Under the pieces are notes generated by a model. The model saw only the letters and a list, made by a program, of their open reading frames with translations. It searched no databases and was not told the DNA's origin. Source: Calliphora vicina (lineage: Eukaryota; Arthropoda; Insecta; Diptera; Calliphoridae). Taken from it: a stretch of 64,000 nucleotides of DNA. This document shows, piece by piece, positions 23,031-33,830 of the stretch. Each line of letters opens with the position of its first letter. The stretch's first letter is position 1. The stretch is taken from positions 64,007,533 to 64,071,532 of the forward strand of contig NC_088780.1 of assembly GCF_958450345.1 (NCBI RefSeq). Direction: 5' to 3'. The position numbers and the translations under genes were made by a program.

Positions 23031-23616
23031 TTTTTTAATTTTTGATGTTTATGTCTTGACGATTTAAATTTTATGATCTAATTTTACAACACACGATTCA
23101 ATCATGCTGATTCAATCAAAAAAATATCAAACTATTTTTGATAAAGCACCAGCAACTGGTACAATCACACCACAAGCTCATACACGATCAATCAGCTGGC
23201 ACTTGATCAACTTGATTGCACAATCATGATGGTGTTGTGTATGGGCCCTATAAGTTATGATAAAAGACTCATTTCAAAAAAAAAGTTTCGTCTATACATG
23301 TAAATACAAACAAAGTTACAAAGCCATGTAAAATAAATATGTCAGTTGTTATACATACTCACTAATCATGTTTATTGGATGTTCAAAAAATATCTAATTT
23401 TAATTTGAAATTTGTATTTGAATTGATAGGGAAAAATAGATACAAAAAAATGTTTTAAAGTGCAAAAAAATGTAATTTCGGTTAATCGGTTAATCGTCAC
23501 AAATTAATCGGTTTATTTGTTATTTGAAAATCGGCAATTTCAAATTATCCGAACAGTTAACCGTCCAAAATTAATCGGTTAACCGATTAACGGTTAATCG
23601 ATTGAATACCCTAGTA

Positions 23617-25171
23617 TTTACCCCAAATGATACAAATTCATATATTAGATATAATGTCATAAATAATGTGGTGCCAACTCCACTAAAATTCCGGTTCTCT
23701 ACCGTGAAGACGACAATCAAAGGCCTTAAGGCTGGAAAATCACCTGGTATAGATAAAATTACTACCACGATTATAAGTAATCTGCCCAACTCAGCACGGA
23801 GAAATAGTTTGTTCGTATTAAACTCAATACTACGTATTGGATATTTCCCATCCTCATGGAAAATATCTGATATAGTTATATCAAAACCGGGAAAAGATGT
23901 CACTCAAGTGACATCATACCGTCCCATTAGCCTATTGTCAATATTTTCAAAACTTTTTGAAAAGTTGTTACTTGAGAGACTTAGACCCCTTTCACACTAG
24001 GCAATTTAGTTGCTCAAGTCTCTTGACCAACAACAAAACAACATGAAAAATTGTATTCTCCTTAACCCTACATTACCTCTGACATCCACAAACATAAGAG
24101 ACTTGCGCAACTAAATTGCCTAGTGTGAAATGGGTCTTATAATGCACCTTGACGAAAATTGCATTATAGTACTATCGAACAGGTACATCGGATAACTACA
24201 CTTATTCGGAAAACCTTCGAGAGCAAGCAGTATTGCTCTGCAATATTTATTGACATATCTCAAGCCTTCTATAAAGTCTGGCACGATGGACTAATACACA
24301 AAATTACTAGATTACTACCCGCGAACGTACATAAACTGCTTAAAAATTACATACAAGCAAGATCTTTCCAAATCAGATCAAAGGATGTGATCTCGACACG
24401 TAGAAAAATATTCGCTGGTGGACAACAGGGAAGTATTCTAGGGCCGTTCCTATATAATTTATATACTGCAGATATGCCTACGAGCGCACTGACTCACACA
24501 TCTACATTTGCGGATGATACCGCCTTTTTAAGTACACATGAAAACCCCGCAATAGCTTCTGAACAACTCCAGTCTCACATCGGCGATTTGGCAAAATGGC
24601 TGAACAAATGGAAAATTAAGGTCAATGCAACAAAATGTATTCACGTTACATTTACTCTAAGACGTGAAAGTTGCCCTATCATACAGATAAATAATATCAA
24701 AATTCCAGAACAGAGCCATGTGAGATATCTCGGTATCCATCCTGATCGCCGTTTAACATGGTCCCACCATATTGAAGCCAAGGTTACACAAATAAAATTA
24801 AAGTCAGTTCAATTGTACTGGTTAATTGGCCCACGGTCTGCTCTAGACTTGGAATACAAAGTGCTTTTGTACAAAACAGTTATAAAACCGATATGGCTAT
24901 ACGGCATTCAGTTATGGGGAACAGCCTCCTCATCTAACGCATAGAAAGCAGTCAGCACTGTTAAGGACAATAACAGGTGCCCCATGGTACATTCGAAATA
25001 GTAATATCCATAGGGATCTGAATGTCCCCATAATACGCGAAGAGATCAAACTCTCTAGTCTAAAATACATTTCAAAACTAATGGATCATTCAAACCCCCT
25101 TGCCAGGGAGTTGCTGTCATTTGATGGTCATAGACGACTGAGGCGATTGGAAACACTGGATCTGGCCAGAT
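23617..25171 (+). pseudogene. LINE reverse transcriptase, broken
   Basis: Motifs in order: AGKSPGIDKI, SYRPISLLSIFSKLFEK, then a 153-bp MITE, then FIDISQAFYKVWHDGL, GGQQGSILGPFLY (GVPQG is normal, so V-P became G-Q), FADDTA near 24506-24520, KVNATKC and YLGIHPDRRLTW. A shift follows near 24940 and the C-terminus drifts in another frame to about 25171. The Asp residues of FADD are kept, but the frame is broken and the PQG box is mutated. Confidence 0.85.
23984..24136. mobile_element. 153-bp PIF/Harbinger-like MITE (TTA TSD)
   Basis: About 42-bp inverted ends (GACCCCTTTCACACTAGGCA... and its mirror ending 24136, few mismatches) flanked by tta at 23981-23983 and 24137-24139. It splits the LINE reverse transcriptase. 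Confidence 0.85.
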
Positions 25172-25369
25172 AATCATTTAACGAGCACTCATGTTAGACA
25201 CTGACACAGCGGCAATAACAACTTTAGTTTTAGTTTAGGTTAGGATTTTAATACTTATTGTAAATTTCTAAAAAGAAAGATTCAATAAAGAAAAAAAGAT
25301 TAAAAATAATATTCTCTTACTTCATCAATAGCTACGAAAGGAACGTCAAAACATACAAAAATTAAGGTG

Positions 25370-26095
25370 TGATGCGAAAGTTAAGGTACTAAGAATTGGC
25401 CTGAATTTTTAACTAAATTAATATCTTTTACAATAGCTAAATCTATTAAGGAAGTGGAACAATGTTGAATATCAAAATGGGTGGGCATAAAATTATGTAT
25501 ATACGACAAATTGTTAGCACAACACAAGCTCCTAATTAAATTAGCCTTAGACTCAACATATAGATAATTATTGAAATCTCCTAAAATGATAATATTCTTA
25601 TAACGACAACATATACCCCCTAATAGATGCTCCAATGACTGAATATTACATGTGGTGCATAAACCACACCCATTAGGATTTTAGAATTATAGCCGTCAAC
25701 TTCAATAAAGAGACCTTCTATGCTCAACGGATCAGAAATTTCAAGTATAACTCTCACCGATATTCCATTGCGGATGTAAAAAGCAATACCCCCACCACTT
25801 ATATCTTCACGATCATTTCTTATATGTAGTAGTAGTTTTGTATCTGAATTGATTTATCTAAAATATGTGGTTTTAACCAAGTTTCAAATACCGCTATTAT
25901 ATCTGTTGACAAATTTTTAAGAATACATTTAAATTCATCGAATTTGGAATTTTTTAAAGATGAATTAAGACTTTGTATATTTATATGTGAAACATTAAAA
26001 CAGTTACTATATTACAAAAAATGTTCCCTTAAAACGCTGTCATCACTAGCAATAGGACCTAAATTTTCCAATGAAGGATTATTAGAATTCATTCT
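25370..26095 (-). pseudogene. LINE endonuclease domain of a second clade, fragment
   Basis: Minus-strand reading gives INIQSLNSSLKNSKFDEF, IIAVFETWLKP, GGGIAFYIRNGISVRVIL, LFIEVDGYNSKILMGVVYAP, then the catalytic IILGDFN and HFDIQHCSTSLIDLAI. These are the motifs of an AP endonuclease of a non-LTR element, distinct from the Jockey copies here (SETHL replaced by ETWL). Stops and shifts at about 25980, 25835 and 25650 break it. The reverse transcriptase is missing; sequence ends at the tail of the neighbouring LINE. Confidence 0.75.
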
Positions 26096-26799
26096 ATAAT
26101 AATATTAATAACAAAAACAATAAAATTTATTGATGTAAGTCACTTGGCTAAATACATCACAAAATATACCAGATAAAAAGAAGTAGGTTTGAGTTAGGGT
26201 TGCCAGTTTTATTTTTGCAAAAAGCGGGACAATTTTGAAAATAGGTGAAAAATGGCGGGATTTTCAAAACTTTCGCGGGACAAAAGATGATAAATTATAC
26301 CTCAACTATCTTAACACTATTAAGTGCGAATGGTCTTGCAAAATTGTAAAGGTTTTTTGTATATTTTGTTATAGGATTAAAATTTTGCATTTGCAATGAT
26401 GATAGACCATTCCCACTTAATAGTGAACTCCGCTACTGTATTTTTCCCAAATTGTAAATTTACGCAATAAATGTGTATATTAAAGACCTGCACATGCAGC
26501 ATTGTTTAACATGAAGACAATTGCCACATGATGCTTTTGTCATGTCATGTTATGTTCTTTTACCTACTTAACAGCAACACGCAAAGGCAATGTATATCAA
26601 AACAAAAAACAAACGCAGCATCATTTTAACAACATCATAACACACACAACATTAAAAAAATTAACAGATGCATGGATGACATGGAAAATAATTTCAAGTC
26701 ATTTAAATCATGTATGAGGCCTTTTTTGTATGAGATGATTTCAATTCACTTGTAGTATTTATTGTGTGCAATAAGAAAAAATCTATATTAATCTATATT

Positions 26800-26940
26800 T
26801 GTTTGAGCATCACGCCTAAACGGCTGAACCGATTTTATTGAAATTTGGAACGTAGATAGATCCTTACTGGGAAGCGTCAATAGGCTATATATTTTTTTTA
26901 CTACGACAGGGCTAGCGAAGAGCACCGAGTCAAGCTAGTT
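26800..26940 (+). repeat. transposon 3'-end-like segment ending CTAGTT
   Basis: The run GAGCATCACGCCTAAACGGC, TGAACCGATTTTATTGAAAT, ending GTCAAGCTAGTT resembles a family of insect element 3' ends (Helitron- or RTE-like). Recognised by general similarity only. Confidence 0.35.
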
Positions 26941-27539
26941 GACTATAAAAATACAACTGAAATTTATATTTATATTATATAGTAGGTCAAAATAAAAATA
27001 CGAAAGTACACCAATGGGTTTTTCAACGTTGTTTTGGAAAATTTTACAATATTTAGTAATATTACCTGTTATATTATTACTTAAAAAGGAATACGTGGAA
27101 TATAAGCCATAAAATGCCAATAATTTTCATGGAATTAAAAATGTAATGTGTTTCACATACATATTTTAAATACTACCTGACTTAGGTACAACCGCTCGAA
27201 TATTATTAACGGGACATTTAATAATTACATTGCTAAATAATATAAAACTTCATGAACAAAGCTAGACGGTGTTTAATTAAAGAAAATTAAATTAATGTAT
27301 AAATCCTTAACGGTGAAGTTTATAATATATTTAATGATATTAAAGACAAACGTGTTTATTATACTCGTTGTAAAAACGTGTTTAAATTTAATGAAGTGTC
27401 TCTGAATCGTTCGCGGCATAATTGCTACAAAAATATAAATCTACGAAAATGATCAAATGGAACAAAAGCAACTGCCCAACGATTTGAAGAAAAAGTGTAG
27501 GGCATTTATTGCGTAACTTCACAGAATTTTTTCCCTATT

Positions 27540-27960
27540 TTTTGTTTTCAAATAAAATCTAGAAGGCTTGAACAAAATTTTTTAAATTTTCTAGTATATT
27601 TTTATGTTATTCAAAAATGTTTGAAATTTTTCTTGGAAAATATTTAATTTTTTTATGATTTTCAGCTATACAATGAGAAAATATGTATACGTTTCAGACT
27701 TTTCTATACATTTAGAAATATTGGCCAATATTGGGATATTATACAAAAATATTTGAACTACATAATGCAATTTATTATAAAATAGCAACAAATTTGTGTA
27801 AAAAAATTAAAAATTTCCTTCATGTACAAATTAATAATATTTATGAACATGTTCTTATTCTGAATGAAAAAAGTTTGGGAAAAATTCATGTTCGATTAAT
27901 AATATTTATTAAAAAATTCATTCCAATTATGAATTTCTTTTTCCTGTGTTACACTTTATT
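27540..27960. repeat. dispersed repeat shared with 60180-60650
   Basis: TTTTTATGTTATTCAAAAAT, TTTTATGATTTTCAGCTA, ATTTATGAACATGTTC and CATTCCAATTATGAATTTCT occur in the same order and spacing in both places. No coding is seen. Confidence 0.75.
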
Positions 27961-28178
27961 ATTTATATTTTTTAAAAATCCTTATATTATTTGTTCTAAA
28001 TATTTAAAAAAAATATATAATGCTAAATAATAATAGTTCTCAGATTTTCACAGTTCAGCAGTTATGTACAATTTCATTCTGCTATGCAATTTTATTCTGC
28101 CTAACAATGCGACACTTGTTAACATCAATTCAATTCAAGCTACCACACATAACAACAGCATCATCAATAGTTATAGAC

Positions 28179-28274
28179 ATGACATGGCACAACACGGTTT
28201 TCGCGGCGCGATGACATGGTACAACATGGTTTTTGCGGCGCGATGACATTGAACAACATGATGTGCGCGTCGAC
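28179..28274 (+). repeat. three 32-bp tandem units, GC-rich
   Basis: Units at 28179, 28211 and 28243 begin ATGACATGGCACAACACGGT and end CGCGGCGCG; the third is diverged. The GCGGCGCG core stands out in very AT-rich surroundings. Confidence 0.85.
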
Positions 28275-28365
28275 ACAACAAAACAAAGCATCAAATTTTG
28301 AAGTAAGACATTTTTCTACAAAATGTTGTCTTGTGCAGGCCTTTAGTGTATATCTTATAATAGAG

Positions 28366-28800
28366 TTAAATTAAAAAAAATTCCTCCAGTATAAAAAATA
28401 CGTATACGTTCGCTACTTTAAATTGATTTGGAAATTTTCCATTCAAAAAATAAAAAAATATATTGAAACATATTGGGAGCCAAAATAACTGCACATCTTT
28501 TGAGGCCAAGAACAAATCAAGCCAATATCGGATACTCTGTTCCAAAATGAAGCGTATTGCAGAGTGAACGTTCTGCTTCAATCGAAACAAATAGAAGTTG
28601 GACGGGGCAACGTTTGGACTATAAAGCGAATGAAGCAAATCCTCCCAACCACATTGTTTTAAGTGATTTTTAACAGGTATTGCAACATTTCAGATATAAA
28701 AAATCGTCTTTCAATGTGTCTGCTGACTCAGTAGTTCCAAATGATTTCGCAAACTTTGTTGAGTTTGACAACTATCTTTATTGAGTAACGCCTCCAATTC
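28366..28800 (-). pseudogene. mariner transposase, internally deleted
   Basis: The 3' part (28366-28638, minus) reads LHSLYSPNVAPSNFYLFRLK and RYWLDLFLASKDVQLFW, the C-terminus of a mariner DD34D transposase (normally HPPYSPDLAPSDYHLF). The third catalytic Asp position is Asn in SPNV. The 5' part just upstream (about 28660-28800) reads ELEALLNKDSCQTQQSLRNH, the N-terminal half. The middle, with the first two Asp residues, is missing. Dead element. Confidence 0.8.
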
Positions 28801-29100
28801 TTGGGTATTTCAGTCACGGACAACCAGCCAGAAGATGGACATAATGATTTTTAATTATTCAGAGTCGACTGATCATTAAGAAATAATGATCTTTTCTGAA
28901 TGAACATTTGATCACGGGAAATACATATCAGTTCCACTTAATTGTTTAAATTGGGTATTTCAGTCACGGACAACCAGTCAGAAGATGGACATAATGATTT
29001 TTAATTATTCAGAGTCGACTGATCATTAAGAAATAATGATCTTTTCTGAATGAACATTTGATCACGGGAAATACATATCAGTTCCACTTGATTGTTTAAA
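28801..29100. repeat. 150-bp tandem duplication
   Basis: TTGGGTATTTCAGTCACGGA starts both units (28801 and 28951). Two substitutions were noticed (GCCAG/GTCAG and CTTAATTG/CTTGATTG), so it is recent. It abuts the mariner fragment. Confidence 0.93.
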
Positions 29101-29410
29101 TTTTTTATACATTTTCAACATAATGATGTTCTTTAAAACTAGATTTGAAATAATTTTTAGATTTAGAAAATCCAAAAAAACGGGAATTACGAATCCCGAG
29201 CGAAACGCGGGATTTCATGACTAAAAGCGGGACAATCCCGCGAAAATCGGGACATTAGGCAACCCTAGTTTAAGTATTACTAAATATATGTATGTATACA
29301 ATCCCAAGTTCATTTTTAAACTATGTAGTATTAATTATTATTACTATTATTATTATTTAAGTCATGCAGGGCTCTAGTATATAAGGCTTTTTATTTGTAC
29401 TAGAAATTAA

Positions 29411-29526
29411 CCCCCATATGCACAAACAGTTTTTAAATTTGTCAAAGGTTTATAAAACAAATTTTGAATGGAAATTTTGTTTTATAAACCTTTGATAAAT
29501 TTAAAAATTGTTTATGCATATGGGAG
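29411..29526. mobile_element. 116-bp hairpin MITE with TAA TSD
   Basis: CCCCCATATGCA (29411) is mirrored by TGCATATGGGAG (ending 29526), and the arms pair along almost their whole length. taa at 29408-29410 and 29527-29529 fits PIF/Harbinger-type insertion. Confidence 0.75.
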
Positions 29527-29639
29527 TAAATATATTTTTAATCAATACAGTGGATGTCCAATAGTATGAATCATTATCGTAATGTTGGGAAATACGCTTT
29601 AAAGGACTACAATTTTTCTTTCTTATGCATGCATACAAT

Positions 29640-30809
29640 TAGAGATGCCAAACGGGGAATCCCGTTCCCGAAAATCCCGGGGTTATCGGGATTTCTTAAA
29701 CCCCGAAGCCCGGGATTTTTTAATTTTAAATCCCGGGATTTTCGGTATTGTCCAAATCCCGTTTTTCATAAATAAATAGGGGAAATTGTAATTTTTGTGT
29801 GCATTTTTTATGCATTTTGACATTCTACATGCCCGAATATCGCAAAGTGATGTTCAGCAAAGTTGTTAAGCTCAACTCCTGCTACAAAATAGTTAATAAA
29901 GGAAAGCGGTATTTTTGGTTTTCCTAGAGTGGGGCTCTGGAAAATCAATTCTTCACATTTTTTTGTAAGTTATCTAACAAAACTCAATTTAAAACCTCTT
30001 CAAACGAAATTGATTTTATCTCAGATGAGGAACTCGAACAAAATGAAAATATTTCGATTGCTCAAAGGCCATGTTATAATGTAGATTTGCAAAAGAAATA
30101 GATCACTTTATTTCTGAAGGAACAAGAGGAAAATACTTGCAGATTTGTTATAGGTATTTGCAAACGGTTTTGCCAATATGAAAGATGTCTTTCGGCAGCA
30201 GCATATGTCGGAAACAAAATTCGTTCCAGAATAGCAGACGAAACCATAGATGCAATAGTATGCTTTTTAGTGTCTAATAAAAATTAATTGCTAAATAAAA
30301 AATTTACTTTCAATTGTAAAGACATATGGTGTTTTCTTTTCTGACACAAAATGTTGCCTATATATTGTGTACCATTTATTAAATGTTACCCATACCCTCA
30401 AAATGTGTTGCATTTTTATAGAACAAAATCATTACCATTTATGCAATTTTCTTTTATGTAGCTTCTAAATATTAAAAAACTATACTTTTTGCTTACATAA
30501 AAAGTGGTGCATTTCTAACCCTTTGATAAAATTGAGGGTGAAACATGTAGCATATATTCAGGGTTTTAGGGTAACATTATTAGAAAAGAACACGACCAAA
30601 CTAATTTTTTTTTTCAGAAAAGAACACAAAGAAGGGTAAAAGGCAGAATAAATGCATCATTTATGCCAGAAAAGAAAACACCAATAATTATGTACGTTTC
30701 TTTCTTTCGGGGAATCGAAAATTCCGAAACCCCGGGTCGGGATTTAGGGATTCTTTACCAAATCCCTATCCCCGGGATTTTCAAAAATCAGTCCCGATTA
30801 GCATCTCTA
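29640..30809 (+). mobile_element. hAT element, 1170 bp, with transposase remnant
   Basis: TAGAGATGC at 29640 and GCATCTCTA ending 30809, with an exact 8-bp TSD catacaat at 29632-29639 and 30810-30817. Subterminal CCCGGGATTT/AATCCCG motifs are as in the 1571-2244 MITE. The interior contains a hAT transposase C-terminus. Confidence 0.9.
30098..30287 (+). pseudogene. hAT transposase C-terminal dimerisation domain
   Basis: IDHFISEGTRGKYLQICYRY, LQTVLPI and, after a one-base shift near 30178, ERCLSAAAYVGNKIRSRIAD, ETIDAIVCFLVSNKN then TAA at 30285. This is the hAT_dimer pattern (ERxFSxAG...IRSRLxxxxVxxLxFL). The DDE catalytic core is not present in the 1.17-kb element. Confidence 0.8.
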
Positions 30810-30817
30810 CATACAAT

Positions 30818-31261
30818 ATACATATATACATGTCGAACATGGTCCGCATATATGTCATAAGGCAACGATATGTATGGATGTACAGTGGTGGCCAGGTAAT
30901 TAAGACAAAAATTGTTTGCTAAATTCCATGTAATTGGCAATTATTTTTTCAAATATTTCCACAAATATGTATGCATGAGGACTGTTTTAACACACAAGTG
31001 TGTTTTATTCGACTGTATCAATTCATACATATTCACCACGAACTCATAAGATTTTTCTACAACTTGACAATTTTTTTTTTTAAATAAACATATTTTCTCA
31101 CATTTATATCATTATATTTTTATTATTATAAAATATTCGGACCAAATTTCATATTTTTAGTTCCATCAGTTTCGATCATATCATGTTATTAACAGCGGAT
31201 GTTCGCTGAGGTGGGTCAACGTATTTCCACATATATTTGTCCATATATGTTTTATCGATTT
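30818..31261. other. unassigned, one Tc1-like terminus
   Basis: TACAGTGGTGGCCAGGTAAT near 30881 looks like a Tc1-type terminal repeat, but no partner end or transposase follows. Otherwise AT-rich without a gene. Confidence 0.35.
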
Positions 31262-31505
31262 TTGAAGTATACATATATATTCTGAATCCTTATAGATAGC
31301 GGAGTCGATTAAGTCATTTCAGTCTGTCTGTCTGTTTGTTGAAATCAATTTTCTGAAGACCCCAGATATCTTCGTGATACAAATCTTCAATAATTCTGTC
31401 AGAAATGCTTTCGAGAAGTTTGCTATTTAAAATCAGCAAAATCCGTCTATAAATAACGGAGATATGAGCAAAAATCCGAGACAACCACTGAAAATTTCAC
31501 CAAAA
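31262..31505 (-). repeat. mini-me/DINE-like core fragment
   Basis: ATATTCTGAATCCTTATAGA, TAGCGGAGTCGATTAAG, three CTGT units, GTTGAAATCAATTTTCTGAA and GACAACCACTGAAAATTTCA match the central part of the full copies. It ends where the LTR fragment begins. Confidence 0.8.
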
Positions 31506-32480
31506 AACGTTTTAACCTTTTCAAAACGTTAGTTTATTTCCTTTAAATAAACCGGATACTTTTGATTGCAAATAAAAGCAGTTTATTAGTTTAAAAATTG
31601 TAACAACTCTTTATTTATTCAAAATGTACAACAACCACAGAATTAAATAGCCACTCAATGTTTTTTATACACGTTTATAAATTCTCAGAAATACAGACAC
31701 AATTTATAATGTACACGAATTTACTTGAAAAACACAACACACTTTAAGGCGCTCAGTTGATGTTTATTCGAAAAGCGTCTCTGATAAACTCACTCATGAC
31801 TGCAACCTCTGCCACTATTTATAACACTGCCATCTGCACTCGAATATTCTAGATCTTACTAATACATACGCCATCTGTGGTGTACTTTCTACAATGTTCT
31901 TTAACTGAATATTCGAATTCGAATACAGCGTTGCCAACTTACGATAAAATCAACTTAAAGCTTTTATTTAATAATGCCCACAGATATCGACTCCTTTGCG
32001 CGAAATTATCTTATGTTACATTTTTACATAGTAAAATATTATACCGATATTCGCTATTTTTATGGAAATATTACTAAGTTAATTTTATCGTATGTGAAAT
32101 TTAAATTACTAATCGGTTATTGCATCGCATTTAAAATTTGGTACTGAATTTACCAGCCAAAGCAAAGAAATTTAATAATAACGCTCTCCTGTAAAATTTT
32201 GTTTTTGTAACATACGATAATTTCGCGCAAAGGGGTCGATATGTTACAGTTTGCTATTACAGCACTGTAGCAAACTGTAACATAACTGTGGACATTATTA
32301 AATAAAAGCTTTCAGTTGACCATTGATCGTAAGTTGGCAACGCTGCGACCGTAAGTATGTTCGAACTCGAATATTCAGTTAAAGAACATTGTAGAAATAG
32401 AGCTTTCTAGATGGTTATGCAGTGTTATAAATAGTGGCAGAGGTTGCAGTCGAGAGTCAGTTTATCAACTGAACTCCGAT
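31506..32480. repeat. two LTR fragments head to head, one split by a MITE
   Basis: 31506-31984 plus 32242-32266 is the reverse-oriented LTR of the 13073-16673 family, from ACGTTTTAACC to CAGTTTGCTATTACAGCACT. 32267-32480 is a forward copy starting at the matching point (TAGCAAACTGTAACATA) and running through TATAAATA. The junction is a palindromic inversion point. Confidence 0.8.
31987..32239. mobile_element. 253-bp MITE with TA TSD inside the LTR
   Basis: 33-bp inverted ends with two mismatches (TCGACTCCTTTGCGCGAAAT... and its mirror ending 32239), flanked by TA (31985-31986 and 32240-32241). Removing it restores ...CCCACAGATATGTTAC..., the exact LTR sequence. TA TSDs fit the Tc1/mariner superfamily. 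Confidence 0.88.
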
Positions 32481-32894
32481 AAATTACCATTTGAAATTCT
32501 AATAGAATATGTACATTGAACATAAATTGCACAAACACACATGTATATAATTGCAATTTTTTTCTAAACAAAACATATTTTATGAAAAATTTAAACAGTA
32601 ACTTTTAATCTTACTTTTGTTATATTAATTACACCAACAAATTTATTTCTAATTGTTCTTATTATTTTTTGCCGACACATTCACTTGCACTATTAAATAT
32701 CACTTGAGATATTAATTTTTTAGCAAAGAAACAATTACTTATATTTGAAACAATATATAAATGCTAGTGTAGCTATTTAAAGAAAAAAAAATATGACGTT
32801 ATGTAGTATGGACACTTGTCAACATATGTATTACTATACACAAATTTAGCTTTTGAAATATTTATAAAAATTACTTTATTCCGGCTAAATTGAG
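32481..32894. other. AT-rich, nothing recognised
   Basis: No gene, hairpin or known repeat could be supported here. Confidence 0.4.
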
Positions 32895-33186
32895 ATTTTG
32901 GACCACAGTGGATCGGAATGAAATTTGCACCAAGGTTAGTTCTATTGGATAGTAACTCGGACACAATTTTTCAAATTTGACATTTTTTCTTATCCATGTA
33001 TCTTATTACCTATTGTTTTTAGCAAAATGTTTCCCAAATAGCTTAGATAGCTCTTTCTTCAATCTTTCGAAAAAAAAAATATTTAAAAAAAATAAAAAAT
33101 GTTTGATATTTTTTTTTCGAAATCAAAAACTTTTTTGACTTTTTTTTTAAATGGGCCCTTTTTATTTATTTTTCTTAAAATAAAGC
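32895..33186. repeat. solo arm fragment of the 41204-44691 element family
   Basis: GATCGGAATGAAATTTGCAC, TAGTTCTATTGGATAGTAA, TTATTACCTATTGTTTTTAG and CAATCTTTCGAAAAAAAAA follow the order of the left arm at 41250-41470, with one internal deletion. Confidence 0.75.
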
Positions 33187-33187
33187 T

Positions 33188-33829
33188 TATATCGCACTTG
33201 ATCAACAAGAGGGTATTAACTCAAAATTTTGAAAATTTCACTTTTTTCAAGAAATCAACTAACAACATCAATATCTATCTACTGTTAAAATTTCAACGTA
33301 TTCCGATTACTCTTTCATCTCGAAAACAACATTTGAGACCATTTTCGTGATAATTTAGTGACTACTTTTATACAACATAAAGGTATTATTTTGAGTTAAT
33401 ACAAAAATTTAAATAGAAATACATCGTATATTTTCACAAAAAAGGTATTATTTTGAGTTGAGCCTTTATTCCAGTTAAAAATAATCAAATTGTTTTATTT
33501 ATACTTGGTTGTATTTTGAGTTGATACTGTTTTGTTGATAAAATTTGTTTTACTTTATGATTTTAATTCGAATTGTGACTCTTTTTGTAATAAAATTGTT
33601 CACATTTTTTCAGAAAAATGGTATTAACTCAAAAAACAGATTTTGTTTGCAATAATTGGAAAAATTTTTAAAGAAAAACAATGTAATTATATTTTTAAAT
33701 GGAATTTACATACTATGATGTATTCAGATTTTCAAATTCTCTTAAAATGTAACCACAAACAGTTTTTATCCTCTACTGAAAATTTTAAAATTTTGAGTTA
33801 ATACCCTCTTGTTGATCAAGTGCGATATA
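33188..33829. mobile_element. 642-bp MITE with ~42-bp perfect terminal repeats
   Basis: TATATCGCACTTGATCAACA... at 33188 is mirrored at 33787-33829. The interior repeats TTTTGAGTTAATAC several times (33231, 33390, 33450, 33515). A TA-type target cannot be separated from the TATA at each end. Confidence 0.8.
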
Positions 33830-33830
33830 T

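Larger units (their letters stand above)
21338..23613. mobile_element. composite bounded by TAGGGTATTCAAT terminal repeats
   Basis: TAGGGTATTCAAT at 21338 and ATTGAATACCCTA ending at 23613 form 13-bp perfect inverted ends, with AATCGGTTAATCG subterminal arrays as in the other hAT-type elements here. The flanks (gttgttat left, gtatttac right) do not match, so one end may have been exchanged or both ends belong to different copies. A MADF fragment and a mini-me copy lie inside. The right end abuts LINE coding sequence. Confidence 0.6.
23614..25310 (+). mobile_element. Jockey-clade LINE, 5'-truncated, with a MITE inserted
   Basis: Reverse transcriptase and the 3' end of a LINE related to the 2409-6385 copy. 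It begins in the region upstream of the RT fingers (VFTPNDTNSY) and ends in an A-rich tail after AATAAAGAAAAAAA near 25285. Confidence 0.85.
26195..29267. mobile_element. 3.07-kb composite with hAT-type ends
   Basis: TAGGGTTGCC at 26195 and GGCAACCCTA ending 29267, with AAAGCGGGAC/GTCCCG subterminal motifs on both sides. The flanks gtttgagt (26187-26194) and gtttaagt (29268-29275) are an 8-bp TSD with one mismatch. It contains mariner debris, tandem repeats and AT-rich filler, so it is a nest rather than an autonomous element. Confidence 0.7.

Noticed and set aside
28366..28638. Functional mariner gene
   Set aside because: The third catalytic Asp position is Asn and the region with the first two Asp residues is deleted.
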